Below, piece after piece: positions 26,695 to 36,040 of a stretch of DNA of 64,000 nt. The stretch is from contig JAJCZJ010000125.1 in assembly GCA_029262455.1 (NCBI GenBank), forward strand, positions 62,001 to 126,000, given 5' to 3'. The position numbers were made by a program, and so were the translations under genes. The notes under the pieces were generated by a model. The model did not search any database. It saw nothing but the letters and a program-made list of their open reading frames with translations, and was not told the DNA's origin. The DNA is from Deltaproteobacteria bacterium. GTDB lineage: Bacteria; Desulfobacterota; Binatia; HRBIN30; CADEER01. The stretch's first letter is position 1. Each line of letters begins with the position of its first letter.

Positions 26695-26762
26695 ACCCGC
26701 CTCCTGATTCGCGCAGCAATAGTGAAACTACCGTTTCCTGTCGACGCCCGCGCGACACCAAC

Positions 26763-27497
26763 TCAATCGATGAATCGATCAAGTGCTTGGGCAATTCGAT
26801 CGCTCACCGACTCGGCGGCTGCATCGGTTCGCACCAAACCATTGTTGATCTCGATCTCCAGGTACAGGCGGTCGTGGCGGCGTCCGTGTTTCTGCGCGCT
26901 GAAGATCAGCCCTTCTCGGCCCGAGTACGGTTCGTTCATGCGGACCCGAAAGCCAACGGCCCGGAGCCGCGATGCGAGTTCTTGGGCCTCGAATTCGTGA
27001 TCATCGAAGAGAACTCCGATGTCGAATCCGCGCCCGTCGTACTCCGGCGTGAAGGAATGGACGCTGAGCAACGCGGCACCGTTGGCCACCGCGAGAACAC
27101 GATCCACTTCGGCGTGAAACGGCTCGTAGTACAGTTGCAAGCGGCGCAATCGCTCGGCCGCACCGAGGGCTCGATTCGCTGGGATCGCAATCTCGTGGCT
27201 CACTTCGGGGATCAGATCCAAATCGGTCAGACTCCGATTGCAGTCGACCACCAGGCGCGACACTTCGGAAAGAACCGCCGGAGCGTCGAGACTGCGGCTC
27301 AGAGACTCCGTCACCATCGCCGCCCCCAGGTCCCAGCCGATGTGATCACGTCGACGTGCAGCGTCGAGCCCGAGGTCGCCAAGTTCGACCGGTACCGAAT
27401 GCGAGGCATGTTCACAGGTAAGCACCAGCCTGCGGCCAGCTCGCTCACGGACCAGCGGTCCTCGTGTTTCAGACGATTGTGCAGATTCGGGAGACAT
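26763..27497 (-). CDS. N-formylglutamate amidohydrolase family protein
   Basis: 244 residues with the FGase pattern: LTCEHASHSVP near the N-terminus, RLVVDCNRSLTD, LLSVHSFTP and YLEIEINNGLV. The zinc-type His/Glu/Asp ligands of the family appear retained (CEH, and the HSF/EIN segments). Members cleave N-formylglutamate to glutamate and formate in histidine degradation, or related N-acyl amino acids. No hut genes are nearby. The ATG at 27497 is chosen because the conserved domain begins about 18 residues later; the frame stays open to 27731. It probably forms a unit with the formyltransferase-like gene downstream. Confidence 0.83.
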   Translation of the reverse strand: MSPESAQSSETRGPLVRERAGRRLVLTCEHASHSVPVELGDLGLDAARRRDHIGWDLGAAMVTESLSRSLDAPAVLSEVSRLVVDCNRSLTDLDLIPEVSHEIAIPANRALGAAERLRRLQLYYEPFHAEVDRVLAVANGAALLSVHSFTPEYDGRGFDIGVLFDDHEFEAQELASRLRAVGFRVRMNEPYSGREGLIFSAQKHGRRHDRLYLEIEINNGLVRTDAAAESVSDRIAQALDRFID

Positions 27498-27789
27498 GGA
27501 AGGCGCACTGTAGCTGCGTCGGCGAATCCTCAACAAGAGCTCGGACTTTGGCTCCCAGCGCGGCAAAAGGCCTTGGTGGACAGGCCGGTTCGCCGCTTGC
27601 TGTGACATCAAAACCGTCTTTTTCGCCCGCGCGCAGCTTTTCAACGGGCAATTAGGACCGGCTGCGCTTGTTCCTGCTCTAATGAGGGAGCGACAAGAGA
27701 CCGGCAATTCCCACCAGGGCAAGCTTGACACGTCAGCCGAACGTCAACTAAATAGAACGCCTTTTCTCTACGGATCAGACGGAGACCCC

Positions 27790-28566
27790 GTGCGCCGCGA
27801 AAAAACCAACTACATCATCCAGTCGGTTTCGCATGCTTTCGACGTGCTCGAACAGTTCGCTGGCGATCAGGATGAACTCGGCGTGACCGAACTCTCTAAG
27901 CGGCTGAAATTACACAAGAATAATGTGTTTCGACTGCTAGCAACGCTAGAATCCCGGGGCTACATCGAGCAGAACAAGGCCAGCGAGAGCTACCGCCTCG
28001 GCATTCGCTGCCTGCAGGTCGGCAACAACTACGTAAGTCAAATGGGCCTTTTGAAGCAGGCACAACCGATCATCGAGAAGCTTGCGGCCGCCGCGCGTGA
28101 AACAGCGTTCGTCGGAGTATTACGCAAGTGGGCGGTGGTCCCGCTCGCGGCCGTAGAATCCGATCAAGCGATCCGGCTGACGACCAACGTCGGCGACGCA
28201 CTCCCGCTCCACTGTACGGCCTCCGGGAAGGTCCATCTGGCCCATATCCCCCAGGCAGAATTGCAAGAAAACTACCTGACTCGACTGGATCGCTTAACCG
28301 ATCGGACCCTGACAGACCAAGTAGCCCTCCAAGTACATCTGAGGCGCGTCACAGAGGCCGGCTACGCTGTCGAGCTCGGCGAGCATATCCCTGACGTAAA
28401 CGCCATCGCGGTGCCCATTCGCGACTACACGCGCAATGTCGTCGGCAGCCTCGCGCTGGCCGGCCCAGCCCACCGCATGGACACAGCCCGGATCGAACGC
28501 GAGATGGTACCGCTGATGCACGAGGCAGGTAAAAACCTCTCCAGCAGACTGGGTTTCGAAGCCTAG
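27790..28566 (+). CDS. IclR-family transcriptional regulator
   Basis: 258 residues from a GTG at 27790, which has GGAGA about 5 bases upstream. A further in-frame ATG at 27682 would add 36 non-conserved residues. The N-terminal winged helix (SHAFDVLEQFAG ... VTELSKRLKLHKNNVFRLLATLESRGYIE) precedes the IclR ligand domain with VGDALPLHCTASGKVHLA and YAVELGEH. Such regulators usually repress or activate catabolic genes in response to small carboxylic acids. Here it stands between the FGase gene (divergent) and etfBA (128 bases downstream, same strand), so etfBA or the acyl-CoA genes are likely targets. That is inference. Confidence 0.92.
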   Translation: MRREKTNYIIQSVSHAFDVLEQFAGDQDELGVTELSKRLKLHKNNVFRLLATLESRGYIEQNKASESYRLGIRCLQVGNNYVSQMGLLKQAQPIIEKLAAAARETAFVGVLRKWAVVPLAAVESDQAIRLTTNVGDALPLHCTASGKVHLAHIPQAELQENYLTRLDRLTDRTLTDQVALQVHLRRVTEAGYAVELGEHIPDVNAIAVPIRDYTRNVVGSLALAGPAHRMDTARIEREMVPLMHEAGKNLSSRLGFEA

Positions 28567-28694
28567 ACCACACCGCACCGGCCTCGCCGCGGCTGCTCCA
28601 GCCCGTTTCCCAAGACCCCACACCGCCCCTCATTGCCCCGTTCTGGGGCCCATGATAGCGAACGAAGATTCACTAAAGTTCAGGAGGATCACCC

Positions 28695-29450
28695 GTGAAA
28701 ATCTTGGTTGCTGTCAAGCGGGTTCCGGATCCGAACGCCACGATCAAGGTGCGTCCGGACGGAACCGGCATCGTTACCGACAATCTCAAATACGTCGTCA
28801 ATCCATTCTGCGAGATCGCCATTGAAGAGGCACTGCGGATCAAGGAAAACCACGGCGGCGCCGAAGTGGTCCTCGTCAGTGTTGGCGAGCAAGTCTGCCA
28901 AGAACAGCTCCGAACCGGCCTCGCAATGGGCGCCGATCGCGCAATACTGGTGCTACAGGACGGAGACGTCGAGCCAGTGATCGTCGCGCGCGCGCTTGCG
29001 AAACTGGTCGAGCAAGAGCAGCCAGATATCGTGATGCTGGGCAAGCAAGCGATCGATGACGACTCCAACGTCGTCGGTCAGATGCTGGCTGAGATGCTGG
29101 GCTGGGGACAGGGCACCTTCGCTTCGGAGGTCAAGTTGTCCGAGGACAAGTCGTCGGCCGTCGTAACCCGCGAAGTCGACGGTGGTCTCGAAGATGTCGA
29201 GATGCCGCTGCCGGCGATCATCACCGCTGACCTGCGGCTCAACGAGCCGCGCTACGCGTCACTGCCGGGGATCATGAAGGCTCGCAAGAAGGAGCTCAAG
29301 GAAATCCCGTTGGGAGATCTCGGAATCGACCAGTCGGTGCAGGTCAAGGTCCACAAGCTTTCGCCGCCGCCCGAACGACAGGCCGGTAAGAAGGTCGAAA
29401 CAGTCCAGGAACTGGTCGACCTCCTGCATACCGAAGCCAAAGTGATCTAG
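28695..29450 (+). CDS. etfB: Electron transfer flavoprotein beta subunit
   Basis: 251 residues matching EtfB: MKILVAVKRVPDPNATIKV, NPFCEIAIEEALRIKE, the AMP-binding LGKQAIDDDSNVVGQM region, and a C-terminal LHTEAKVI. Starts at GTG 28695 with AGGAGG 7 bases upstream. With EtfA it accepts electrons from acyl-CoA dehydrogenases. It is followed after 13 bases by etfA. The membrane FeS oxidoreductase encoded convergently just beyond the terminator is a probable acceptor for the reduced ETF. Confidence 0.97.
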   Translation: MKILVAVKRVPDPNATIKVRPDGTGIVTDNLKYVVNPFCEIAIEEALRIKENHGGAEVVLVSVGEQVCQEQLRTGLAMGADRAILVLQDGDVEPVIVARALAKLVEQEQPDIVMLGKQAIDDDSNVVGQMLAEMLGWGQGTFASEVKLSEDKSSAVVTREVDGGLEDVEMPLPAIITADLRLNEPRYASLPGIMKARKKELKEIPLGDLGIDQSVQVKVHKLSPPPERQAGKKVETVQELVDLLHTEAKVI

Positions 29451-29463
29451 TAAGGAGTCTCCG

Positions 29464-30429
29464 ATGAGCAACGTTCTGGTATTCGCTGAACATCTGCACA
29501 AGAAATTCTCGAAGAACGCTCTGGTCGCCGTCGGCGCCGGTCAAGCGATCGCCGCTCAGAGTGGCGGCGAGTGCTACGCCGCGGTTTTCGGCGCAGGCAT
29601 TGAGGACCTGGCAAAGGAGCTGTCCGAGTACGGCGTAAAGACAGTTTTCGCCGTTGAGCATGCCACCCTCGAACACTACGCCCCGGACGCTCATGCGCAG
29701 GCGTTGTCAGCGCTCGCTGAGGACAAGGGTTGCGACATAGTCGTCGGCACCGCCAGCAGCATCGGCAAAGACCTGCTGCCGCGCGTCGCCGTACGCCTGG
29801 GCGCAGGAATGGCCAGTGACATCACTGCGGCCAACGACGACGGTACTTTGGAACGTCCGACCTACGCCGGCAACGCGATGGCTACGATCTCCATCGAAAC
29901 ACCGCGCAAGGTCATCTCGGTTCGCGCCACCGCGTTCGAACCAGCCACCAAGAGCAGCGCTGGTACCGTCGAGAAGGTCGATGCCAAGATTGACGAAGCT
30001 GCGTTGAAGACGAAATTCGTCAGTTTCGACGAGACCAAGTCCGATCGGCCGTCATTGACCGAAGCACGTCGCGTCGTGTCCGGTGGTCGCGGGCTCAAGA
30101 ACGGCGAGAACTTCAAGACAGTTCTCGAGCCGCTCGTCGACGCCCTGGGCGCTGCTATGGGTGCCAGCCGCGCCGCAGTCGATGCGGGATTCGTACCGAA
30201 CGATCTGCAAATCGGTCAAACCGGCAAGGTCGTCGCCCCGGAGCTGTACATCGCCGTTGGCATCTCCGGAGCGATCCAACATCTCGCCGGAATGAAAGAC
30301 TCCAAGGTGATCGTCGCCATCAACAAGGACGAGGAAGCCCCGATCTTTCAGGTATCGGACTACGGCCTCGTCGCCGATCTCTTCAAGGCAGTGCCGGAGA
30401 TGAAGGAAGCGGTCGAGAAGCTGAAGTAG
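29464..30429 (+). CDS. etfA: Electron transfer flavoprotein alpha subunit
   Basis: 321 residues with the EtfA FAD domain: [62 protein letters not shown], and the closing [14 protein letters not shown]. The N-terminal nucleotide-fold part carries [24 protein letters not shown] lies about 6 bases before the ATG. It binds the FAD that carries electrons from acyl-CoA dehydrogenases to the membrane oxidoreductase. The operon ends at a strong terminator about 27 bases after the stop. Confidence 0.97.
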   Translation: MSNVLVFAEHLHKKFSKNALVAVGAGQAIAAQSGGECYAAVFGAGIEDLAKELSEYGVKTVFAVEHATLEHYAPDAHAQALSALAEDKGCDIVVGTASSIGKDLLPRVAVRLGAGMASDITAANDDGTLERPTYAGNAMATISIETPRKVISVRATAFEPATKSSAGTVEKVDAKIDEAALKTKFVSFDETKSDRPSLTEARRVVSGGRGLKNGENFKTVLEPLVDALGAAMGASRAAVDAGFVPNDLQIGQTGKVVAPELYIAVGISGAIQHLAGMKDSKVIVAINKDEEAPIFQVSDYGLVADLFKAVPEMKEAVEKLK

Positions 30430-30455
30430 TCGCGCTACGCAGCGCACTTCCACCG

Positions 30456-30487
30456 AAAAGGGCGGCCCAAACGGGCCGCCCTTTTTT
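30456..30487. terminator. Bidirectional intrinsic terminator between etfA and the FeS oxidoreductase gene
   Basis: A 13-base perfect inverted repeat (AAAAGGGCGGCCC / GGGCCGCCCTTTT) with the loop AAAC is flanked by an A-tract and followed by T6. It serves etfA on the plus strand and, by symmetry, the convergent gene ending at 30506. Confidence 0.95.
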
Positions 30488-30505
30488 CGTCCTACAGACT
30501 AACTT

Positions 30506-32566
30506 CTATTTGATCGCGTCGGCGACGATCTCCATGATGTCGAGTGCGGGCAGCTCTTCTTCTTCCTTGCCGCGCGCTTTGAGCCCGTCGTCAATCATGG
30601 TCATGCAGAACGGACACGCCACCGCCACTTTGTCGGGATTGGTTTCGAGCGCTTGATCGACGCGTAACAGGTTCACACGCTTGTCGGCGTCTTCCTCCAT
30701 CCACATGCGGCCGCCGCCGGCTCCGCAGCACATGCCAAACCTGCCGTTGCGCTCCATCTCCTTGAGTGAAACACCCGGGATGCTCTTCAGGATATTTCGC
30801 GGCGCTTCGAGGACATCGTTATAACGCCCGAGGTAACAGGAGTCGTGATACGTGATCGACTGTTCCCCGTTGACGTTGAACTCGAGCTTGCCTTCTTGGA
30901 TCAAGTGATCGACCAACTCTGTCGCGTGAACCACTTCGTAGTTTCCATTGAACTGCGGGTAGTCGTTGCGCAACGTGTTGAAACAGTGCGGACAGTTCGT
31001 GATCACCTTCTTCACGCTGTAGCCATTCAGCACTTCAACCGTCATCTCGGCCATCGATTGGAAGAGATACTCATTCCCGATACGACGCGCCGTCTCACCG
31101 TTGCACGGCTCTTCACTGCCGAGGATCGCGAAGCTCACGCCGGCTGATTTGAGAACCTTGACCAATGCTTGCGCCGTGCGTTTGTTGCGATCGTCGAACG
31201 AACTCGCACAACCGACGAAGTACAAGTACTCAGCATCCGGATTCTCGGCCATCGTCGGGATATCGAGCCCCTCGGCCCAGTCACCACGCGACGACGCGTC
31301 GACACCCCACGGATTGCCCTGCGTTTCCATCGCTTTGAACGTGCGGGTGAGTTCTGCCGGGAAGCGCGCCTCCTCCTGGACCAAGTGGCGACGCATATCG
31401 ACGATCTTGTCGACGTACTCGATCAAGACCGGACACGCCTCTTCGCAGGCGCGACAACTCGTGCACGCCCACAGCACATCGTCGTGAATCAGGTTTTCCC
31501 CGACGATGTTGATACCGACCGTCACCGGCTCCTGCGCATCGGCAGCCAACTCCGGCGCCTGCATGACCGCGTCTTCGTTCTCGTACAGGTAATCGCGCAG
31601 ATTGATCATCAACTGCCGCGGCGCCAGTTCCTTACCGCTAATGGTCGCTGGACAGTGCGAAGAACACCGCCCGCACTCGGTGCACGAGTACATGTCGAGC
31701 ACCTGCTTCCAGGTAAACTGGTTGATGTAGGACGTACCGAAGCTGAGCGATGTCTCGAGATCCTGCTTCGAAAGCTGACCGGCCGGCTCGAGCTTCTTGA
31801 AGAAGACGTTCGGCATCGACGTGATGATGTGAAAGTGCTTCGAAATCGGCAGCAGATTCATGAACACCAGAATGATCAGGTTGTGAATCCACCAACCGGT
31901 GTTGCTTGCGGTCTCGGCTAGGCCCGGGCCGCCTGCATCATAGAAGAGCTTGCCGACAAAGCTCGAAATGGGCTGCCAGGCGCGCTCCTTCTCGATGTCG
32001 GCGCCTTCGTGCGCCCACAGGTGCCCACCGTCGTAAACGTAACCGCTGATCATGATCGTTGCGATGAAGCCGAGGATCAGTAGCGCTTCGCCGTGCGACT
32101 GGCCGAGAAGCTTGTCCTCGGCCGGCGCGAAGCCGTAGAGGCGCTTCGGGTGCGTCACCAGCCAGCGGTAAAACGCGTAGGAGATCGAGACCAGCACCGC
32201 GATCTGGATGAAATCTTTGAGCAAGCCATAGGGACCGCCCAGCAAGTCGATCGACAATCCCGGAAGCGTGAAGCCGGGAAAGAACCCCCGACCGAACATG
32301 TGAATGACTTGCACCGCCAAGATCGAGAAGCCCCAGAAGATGAAAAAGTGCATCCAACCGGCGCCCTTGTCGTGCTTCGGTTGGTCGGGACTGACGAACT
32401 TCTTTTGACCCAAGGCGTAAACAAAAACCGCCTTGATGCGTTCGGGGATCTCATCGAATCGCGGCACGTTGACGACTTTGGTCAGAACGACAAACCGCCG
32501 ATACAGCGTGCGTCCCAAGACTCCAAGCGCCACCGCGATGCACAAAAGAAAGATTAGCGTGCTCAT
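30506..32566 (-). CDS. Membrane heterodisulfide-reductase-like FeS oxidoreductase (probable ETF:quinone-linked enzyme)
   Basis: 686 residues from the ATG at 32566 (a GTG 18 bases upstream is less likely). Five hydrophobic helices (about 1-22, 72-92, 116-136, 160-178, 227-247) form a NarI-like membrane domain. Two 4Fe-4S motifs follow (Cys295/298/301/305 and Cys368/371/374/378), then two HdrD/GlpC-type CCG domains, including FGMCCGAGGG. Proteins of this layout sit beside etfBA in many anaerobes, actinobacteria and deltaproteobacterial lineages and pass electrons from ETF to quinone. Convergent placement directly after etfA fits that role. Confidence 0.92.
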   Translation of the reverse strand: MSTLIFLLCIAVALGVLGRTLYRRFVVLTKVVNVPRFDEIPERIKAVFVYALGQKKFVSPDQPKHDKGAGWMHFFIFWGFSILAVQVIHMFGRGFFPGFTLPGLSIDLLGGPYGLLKDFIQIAVLVSISYAFYRWLVTHPKRLYGFAPAEDKLLGQSHGEALLILGFIATIMISGYVYDGGHLWAHEGADIEKERAWQPISSFVGKLFYDAGGPGLAETASNTGWWIHNLIILVFMNLLPISKHFHIITSMPNVFFKKLEPAGQLSKQDLETSLSFGTSYINQFTWKQVLDMYSCTECGRCSSHCPATISGKELAPRQLMINLRDYLYENEDAVMQAPELAADAQEPVTVGINIVGENLIHDDVLWACTSCRACEEACPVLIEYVDKIVDMRRHLVQEEARFPAELTRTFKAMETQGNPWGVDASSRGDWAEGLDIPTMAENPDAEYLYFVGCASSFDDRNKRTAQALVKVLKSAGVSFAILGSEEPCNGETARRIGNEYLFQSMAEMTVEVLNGYSVKKVITNCPHCFNTLRNDYPQFNGNYEVVHATELVDHLIQEGKLEFNVNGEQSITYHDSCYLGRYNDVLEAPRNILKSIPGVSLKEMERNGRFGMCCGAGGGRMWMEEDADKRVNLLRVDQALETNPDKVAVACPFCMTMIDDGLKARGKEEEELPALDIMEIVADAIK

Positions 32567-32746
32567 ATGAATCGCCCCCGTCACCAGTTGAACCGCTTAT
32601 AACGGCACCTTTCGCAGAACTAAGAGATCGCCTGTAACATTGCAAGGTGGCACAACGCGCACAAGGACGGCCACCTCGACCCGATCGAATCCGGATCGCG
32701 AAAATGCTACCAATCGGGGTTAGCTTGAGATCATGGAGGGGACGAA

Positions 32747-34417
32747 ATGAGCGACAAGGACAAGATAGGTGACGCACGCCGCGGATGGGAATCCACGGTC
32801 CTCAAGAAGATGCTCGATCGGGCCCCTGAAAGGCGAGAGCACTTCGCAACCACCTCTGATATTGAGATTAAGCGCTGCTACGCGCCGGACGACGGCGCCG
32901 GACGAGACTACGTCGACGACATTGGATTTCCCGGCCAGTACCCGTTCACCCGGGGGGTTCAGCCGACCATGTATCGCGGTCGCCACTGGACGATGCGTCA
33001 GTACGCAGGATTCGGTACGGCGGAAGAGTCGAACGAGCGCTACCGCTATCTCCTGGACCAAGGTCAAACCGGCCTCAGCGTCGCCTTCGACCTGCCAACC
33101 CAAATGGGGCGCGACTCGGATCACCAACTCGCCTCCGGCGAGGTCGGCCGCGTCGGCGTTGCCATCGACTCGTTGGCCGACATGGAAGTCCTGTTGGACC
33201 AGATTCCACTCGGCAAGGTCACGACGTCCATGACCATCAATGCAACCGCGTCGATCTTGTTGGCACTCTACCTAGCCGTGGCCGAGAAGCAGAACGTTCC
33301 GTGGAGCAAGGTTGGCGGGACCATTCAGAACGACGTTTTGAAGGAATACATGGCGCGTGGCACGTACATTTATCCACCGGCTGGGTCGATGCGGATCATC
33401 ACCGACATTTTCGCTTTCTGCGGCCAGGAGGTGCCCACCTGGAACACCATCTCAATCTCCGGGTACCACATCCGCGAAGCCGGCTCGACGGCGGCACAGG
33501 AGATCGCGTTCACCCTGGCTGACGGCATCTCCTACGTACAGGCAGCACTCGACGCCGGCCTCGATGTCGATACCTTTGCTCGCCGACTGTCATTCTTTTT
33601 CAACGTCCACAACACCTTCTTCGAGGAGGTAGCGAAGTTCCGCGCTGCCCGCCGGCTGTGGGCCAAGATCATGAAGGAACGATTCGGCGCCAAGGATCCG
33701 CGTTCCATGATGTTGCGCACCCACGCCCAAACGGCAGGCTCGAGTCTCACCGCGCAGCAGGTCGACAACAATGTCGTCCGCGTGACTCTACAGGCGCTAG
33801 CCGCCGTCCTGGGCGGCACCCAGTCGCTGCACACCAACGGCCGTGATGAGGCCTTGGCCCTACCGACCGAAGACTCGGCTCGTCTCGCCTTGCGGACGCA
33901 GCAGGTCATCGCCTTCGAGTCTGGAGCGGCAGACACCGTCGACCCACTCGCCGGATCGTACTTCGTCGAGTCCCTCACCGACGATCTCGAACACAAAGCG
34001 GTCGAGTACCTCGACAAGATCGACGAGCTAGGCGGGGCCGTCAAGGCCATCGAGTCCGGATACCAACAGCGCGAGATTCACAACGCCGCTTACCGCTACC
34101 AGCGTGACATTGAGCAAAAGAACGAAATCATCGTTGGCGTCAACGAATACGCCCAAGCGGGCGAGCTGCCACCCGACGTCCTCAAAATCGATCCGGCCCT
34201 GGAAGAGCGCCAAAAGCAGAAGGTCGCCAAGGTACGCGCGGAGCGCAATCAAGAAGCAGCGCAGAAGGCCCTCGCGGCGGTCACCACCGCCGCCAAGGAC
34301 GGCACCAACCTCATGCAGCCTATCCTCGCTGCAGTCCGCGCCTACGGCACCGTAGGCGAGATATCAGACGCCATGCGCGAAGTCTTCGGCGAGTACCGCC
34401 CTTCGATCACGCTCTGA
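32747..34417 (+). CDS. Methylmalonyl-CoA mutase large (catalytic) subunit of split type
   Basis: 556 residues comprising only the TIM-barrel substrate domain; the C-terminal B12-binding domain of fused mutases is absent. Tyr86 (in RQYAGF) and Arg204 (in EYMARGTY) match the residues that select methylmalonyl-CoA (Tyr89 and Arg207 of the Propionibacterium enzyme). Isobutyryl-CoA mutase has Phe and Gln there. The catalytic His is kept in SGYHIREAG. It should interconvert methylmalonyl-CoA and succinyl-CoA once paired with a small cobalamin-binding subunit, which is not in this window. GGAGGGG lies 4-10 bases before the ATG. Ethylmalonyl-CoA mutase remains possible. Confidence 0.9.
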   Translation: MSDKDKIGDARRGWESTVLKKMLDRAPERREHFATTSDIEIKRCYAPDDGAGRDYVDDIGFPGQYPFTRGVQPTMYRGRHWTMRQYAGFGTAEESNERYRYLLDQGQTGLSVAFDLPTQMGRDSDHQLASGEVGRVGVAIDSLADMEVLLDQIPLGKVTTSMTINATASILLALYLAVAEKQNVPWSKVGGTIQNDVLKEYMARGTYIYPPAGSMRIITDIFAFCGQEVPTWNTISISGYHIREAGSTAAQEIAFTLADGISYVQAALDAGLDVDTFARRLSFFFNVHNTFFEEVAKFRAARRLWAKIMKERFGAKDPRSMMLRTHAQTAGSSLTAQQVDNNVVRVTLQALAAVLGGTQSLHTNGRDEALALPTEDSARLALRTQQVIAFESGAADTVDPLAGSYFVESLTDDLEHKAVEYLDKIDELGGAVKAIESGYQQREIHNAAYRYQRDIEQKNEIIVGVNEYAQAGELPPDVLKIDPALEERQKQKVAKVRAERNQEAAQKALAAVTTAAKDGTNLMQPILAAVRAYGTVGEISDAMREVFGEYRPSITL

Positions 34418-34465
34418 CGAACAGGGCCCGCTGCCCGGCACCCAAACCTTCTCCAGAGTGTTCTC

Positions 34466-34565
34466 AAACCGCTGATGAACGCGGATGAACGCTGAGAACA
34501 ACCCACGCTACTCTAGTGCAGGTGTTGTCCGCGATCTGCGTTTATCAGCGTTCATCTGCGGTTTC
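34466..34565. repeat. Imperfect palindrome built from GATGAACGC-type units
   Basis: The left arm at about 34466-34502 (AAACCGCTGATGAACGCGGA then TGAACGCTGAGAACAAC) is repeated in inverted orientation at about 34524-34565 (GTTGTCCGCGATCTGCGTTT then ATCAGCGTTCATCTGCGGTTTC). Each arm is itself a short tandem of 9-11-base units of the form GATGAACGCN. A further tract, CTCCGTGTCATCCGTGGCC, lies at about 34601-34620. It lies in the 290-base gap between the mutase gene and the convergent secreted-protein gene and contains no plausible ORF. Confidence 0.75.
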
Positions 34566-34653
34566 TTTTCTTTCCACCCTCAGTAGGAAGCCGCGGTACC
34601 TCCGTGTCATCCGTGGCCCCTCTTTTCCGACACTTTCTCCCAGGCACAACGCA

Positions 34654-34685
34654 AAAAGGGCCAACCGTTTCCGGTTGGCCCTTTT
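34654..34685. terminator. Bidirectional intrinsic terminator
   Basis: A 14-base perfect stem (AAAAGGGCCAACCG / CGGTTGGCCCTTTT) with loop TTTC, flanked by A and T tracts, separates the mutase gene (plus) from the secreted-protein gene ending at 34708 (minus). Confidence 0.95.
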
Positions 34686-34707
34686 CAGAACTTCTTTGAC
34701 GCTAAAG

Positions 34708-35970
34708 CTACGGCAAACGAATGATATCGTTTACGTCGCGCTCACCCACGAAGTGCAGGTTGAACGCCGCGCTGCTGACAGTTGCTGTCACGTCGTCGTC
34801 GTCCCCTTCCACAACTGGACGATGGAACTCTTCCGCAACACCGATGAGGCCGAAACCGTGACCCAAGTCGTCTTCGTTATCTGTCCGGCCGGTCCCGCGA
34901 ATCCGGGTCTGCCCAGTCAGAGTTCCGTTGACGTATGCGCTGAACACCGAGCGGCGGCAGCTCTCATAGTTCGGATCGGATTTTCCTGGCTCCGCGCTAA
35001 ACGGACGGTCACGACCGGTGCCCAGCGAGCAAAGCTCATACTCCTGGAAACAGGTCAGTCCGCGGCTAGCTGAGAAGCGCTGCTCGAACTCGTTAAAGAC
35101 GAGAAGCTGAACCGTGGTCAAGAACGGCGCCTGCAGTTCGAACTCTTGCGAGCACGGAACCAAGGTCAGGTGCGTCTTGACTTGGTCACCGTTGATCGGT
35201 TCGACCGCATCATCGAAAAAGTGATCGAGAATCAGGACGCTCGGGCAACCGTTGTACTCCTCGCCAATCACGAGAGTGTTGTCGCCGTCAACCGCGCCTT
35301 CGATCGCCTGGATGCCGACCGCATTGTATCCGCGGGCGTCCAGGGTTTGTGCGCCGTCCGGACGCGTGGTGACAATCGTCGCCTCGCCCTTCACGTCATT
35401 CTGATCCGTTGGCTCACCGTTCTCATTGACACGAACACACTTGAGCTCGCCCATGAACGGATCTTCGTTTGCCGGAGGAATATTCCCCTGGTTCTCGAAG
35501 AGTCCACCCTGGCCATCGGGATTACACGGAGCATCCGTACACGGCAGCTTCGGCATTCCCTGGCTGAGGTTCCAGAGCAACGGCTGATGTGGCGTCAGGC
35601 TGATCTCGAAATCCACCTCGAGCCATCCGGCCTGACAGAGTCCACCACTACCGAAGCGATTACAGTCTGCGGGGTTACCACAAACTGTGCTCGGACTATT
35701 CGAGCAGTGCGAATTCGCGTTTACATAAAAACATCGAAGAAACACTTCCTGATCCGACGTGTTGGAGAGTTGGATCGTTGTATCGATCGTTTCTCCGAGT
35801 TCGGACAGAACCGTGTCTTCCGACGAACTAAACAGAAGCTTCGGCCACACTAAAATCGCGGCCGCTCTATCTGAGGTTACGTCTGCCGACGCAGCCCCAG
35901 CTCCGAGGATCACCGCCCCGAGCGTTCCGAGAACGCCAGCCAGAACAGTTTTCCGCATCACCGTACGCAT
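34708..35970 (-). CDS. Secreted protein of unknown family (paralogue 1 of a tandem pair)
   Basis: 420 residues from the ATG at 35970, which has AAGGAG about 9 bases upstream. A Sec signal peptide (KTVLAGVLGTLGAVILGAGAASA) leads into a Cys-containing, beta-rich mature protein starting SDRAAAILVWPKLLFS. The segment TTIQLSNTSDQEVFLRCFYVNA corresponds closely to one in the next gene upstream, as do a GELKCVxV segment, LKGEATI-like VKGEATI, CP(S/N)xLI(L/V)xH, LTLVPCSQEFE and VFNEFEQRFS. Several Cys pairs suggest disulfides and export. There is no anchor or lipobox. The C-terminus ends DVNDIIRLP. I do not recognise the family. Confidence 0.75.
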   Translation of the reverse strand: MRTVMRKTVLAGVLGTLGAVILGAGAASADVTSDRAAAILVWPKLLFSSSEDTVLSELGETIDTTIQLSNTSDQEVFLRCFYVNANSHCSNSPSTVCGNPADCNRFGSGGLCQAGWLEVDFEISLTPHQPLLWNLSQGMPKLPCTDAPCNPDGQGGLFENQGNIPPANEDPFMGELKCVRVNENGEPTDQNDVKGEATIVTTRPDGAQTLDARGYNAVGIQAIEGAVDGDNTLVIGEEYNGCPSVLILDHFFDDAVEPINGDQVKTHLTLVPCSQEFELQAPFLTTVQLLVFNEFEQRFSASRGLTCFQEYELCSLGTGRDRPFSAEPGKSDPNYESCRRSVFSAYVNGTLTGQTRIRGTGRTDNEDDLGHGFGLIGVAEEFHRPVVEGDDDDVTATVSSAAFNLHFVGERDVNDIIRLP

Positions 35971-36040
35971 TGTCCTTCTCCTTTCAAACCTAGGGGAGAA
36001 TCCAGCCACTTCCACTACCATGACTAGTGCTGACGCCCGT

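Noticed and set aside
32648-32662. TGGCAC-containing sequence as a sigma-54 promoter for the mutase gene
   Set aside because: The GG is followed after 10 bases by AC and not GC, so the -12 element is missing.
32747-34417. Isobutyryl-CoA or 2-hydroxyisobutyryl-CoA mutase
   Set aside because: Tyr86 and Arg204 are the methylmalonyl-CoA-type residues; the other mutases carry different residues at these positions.
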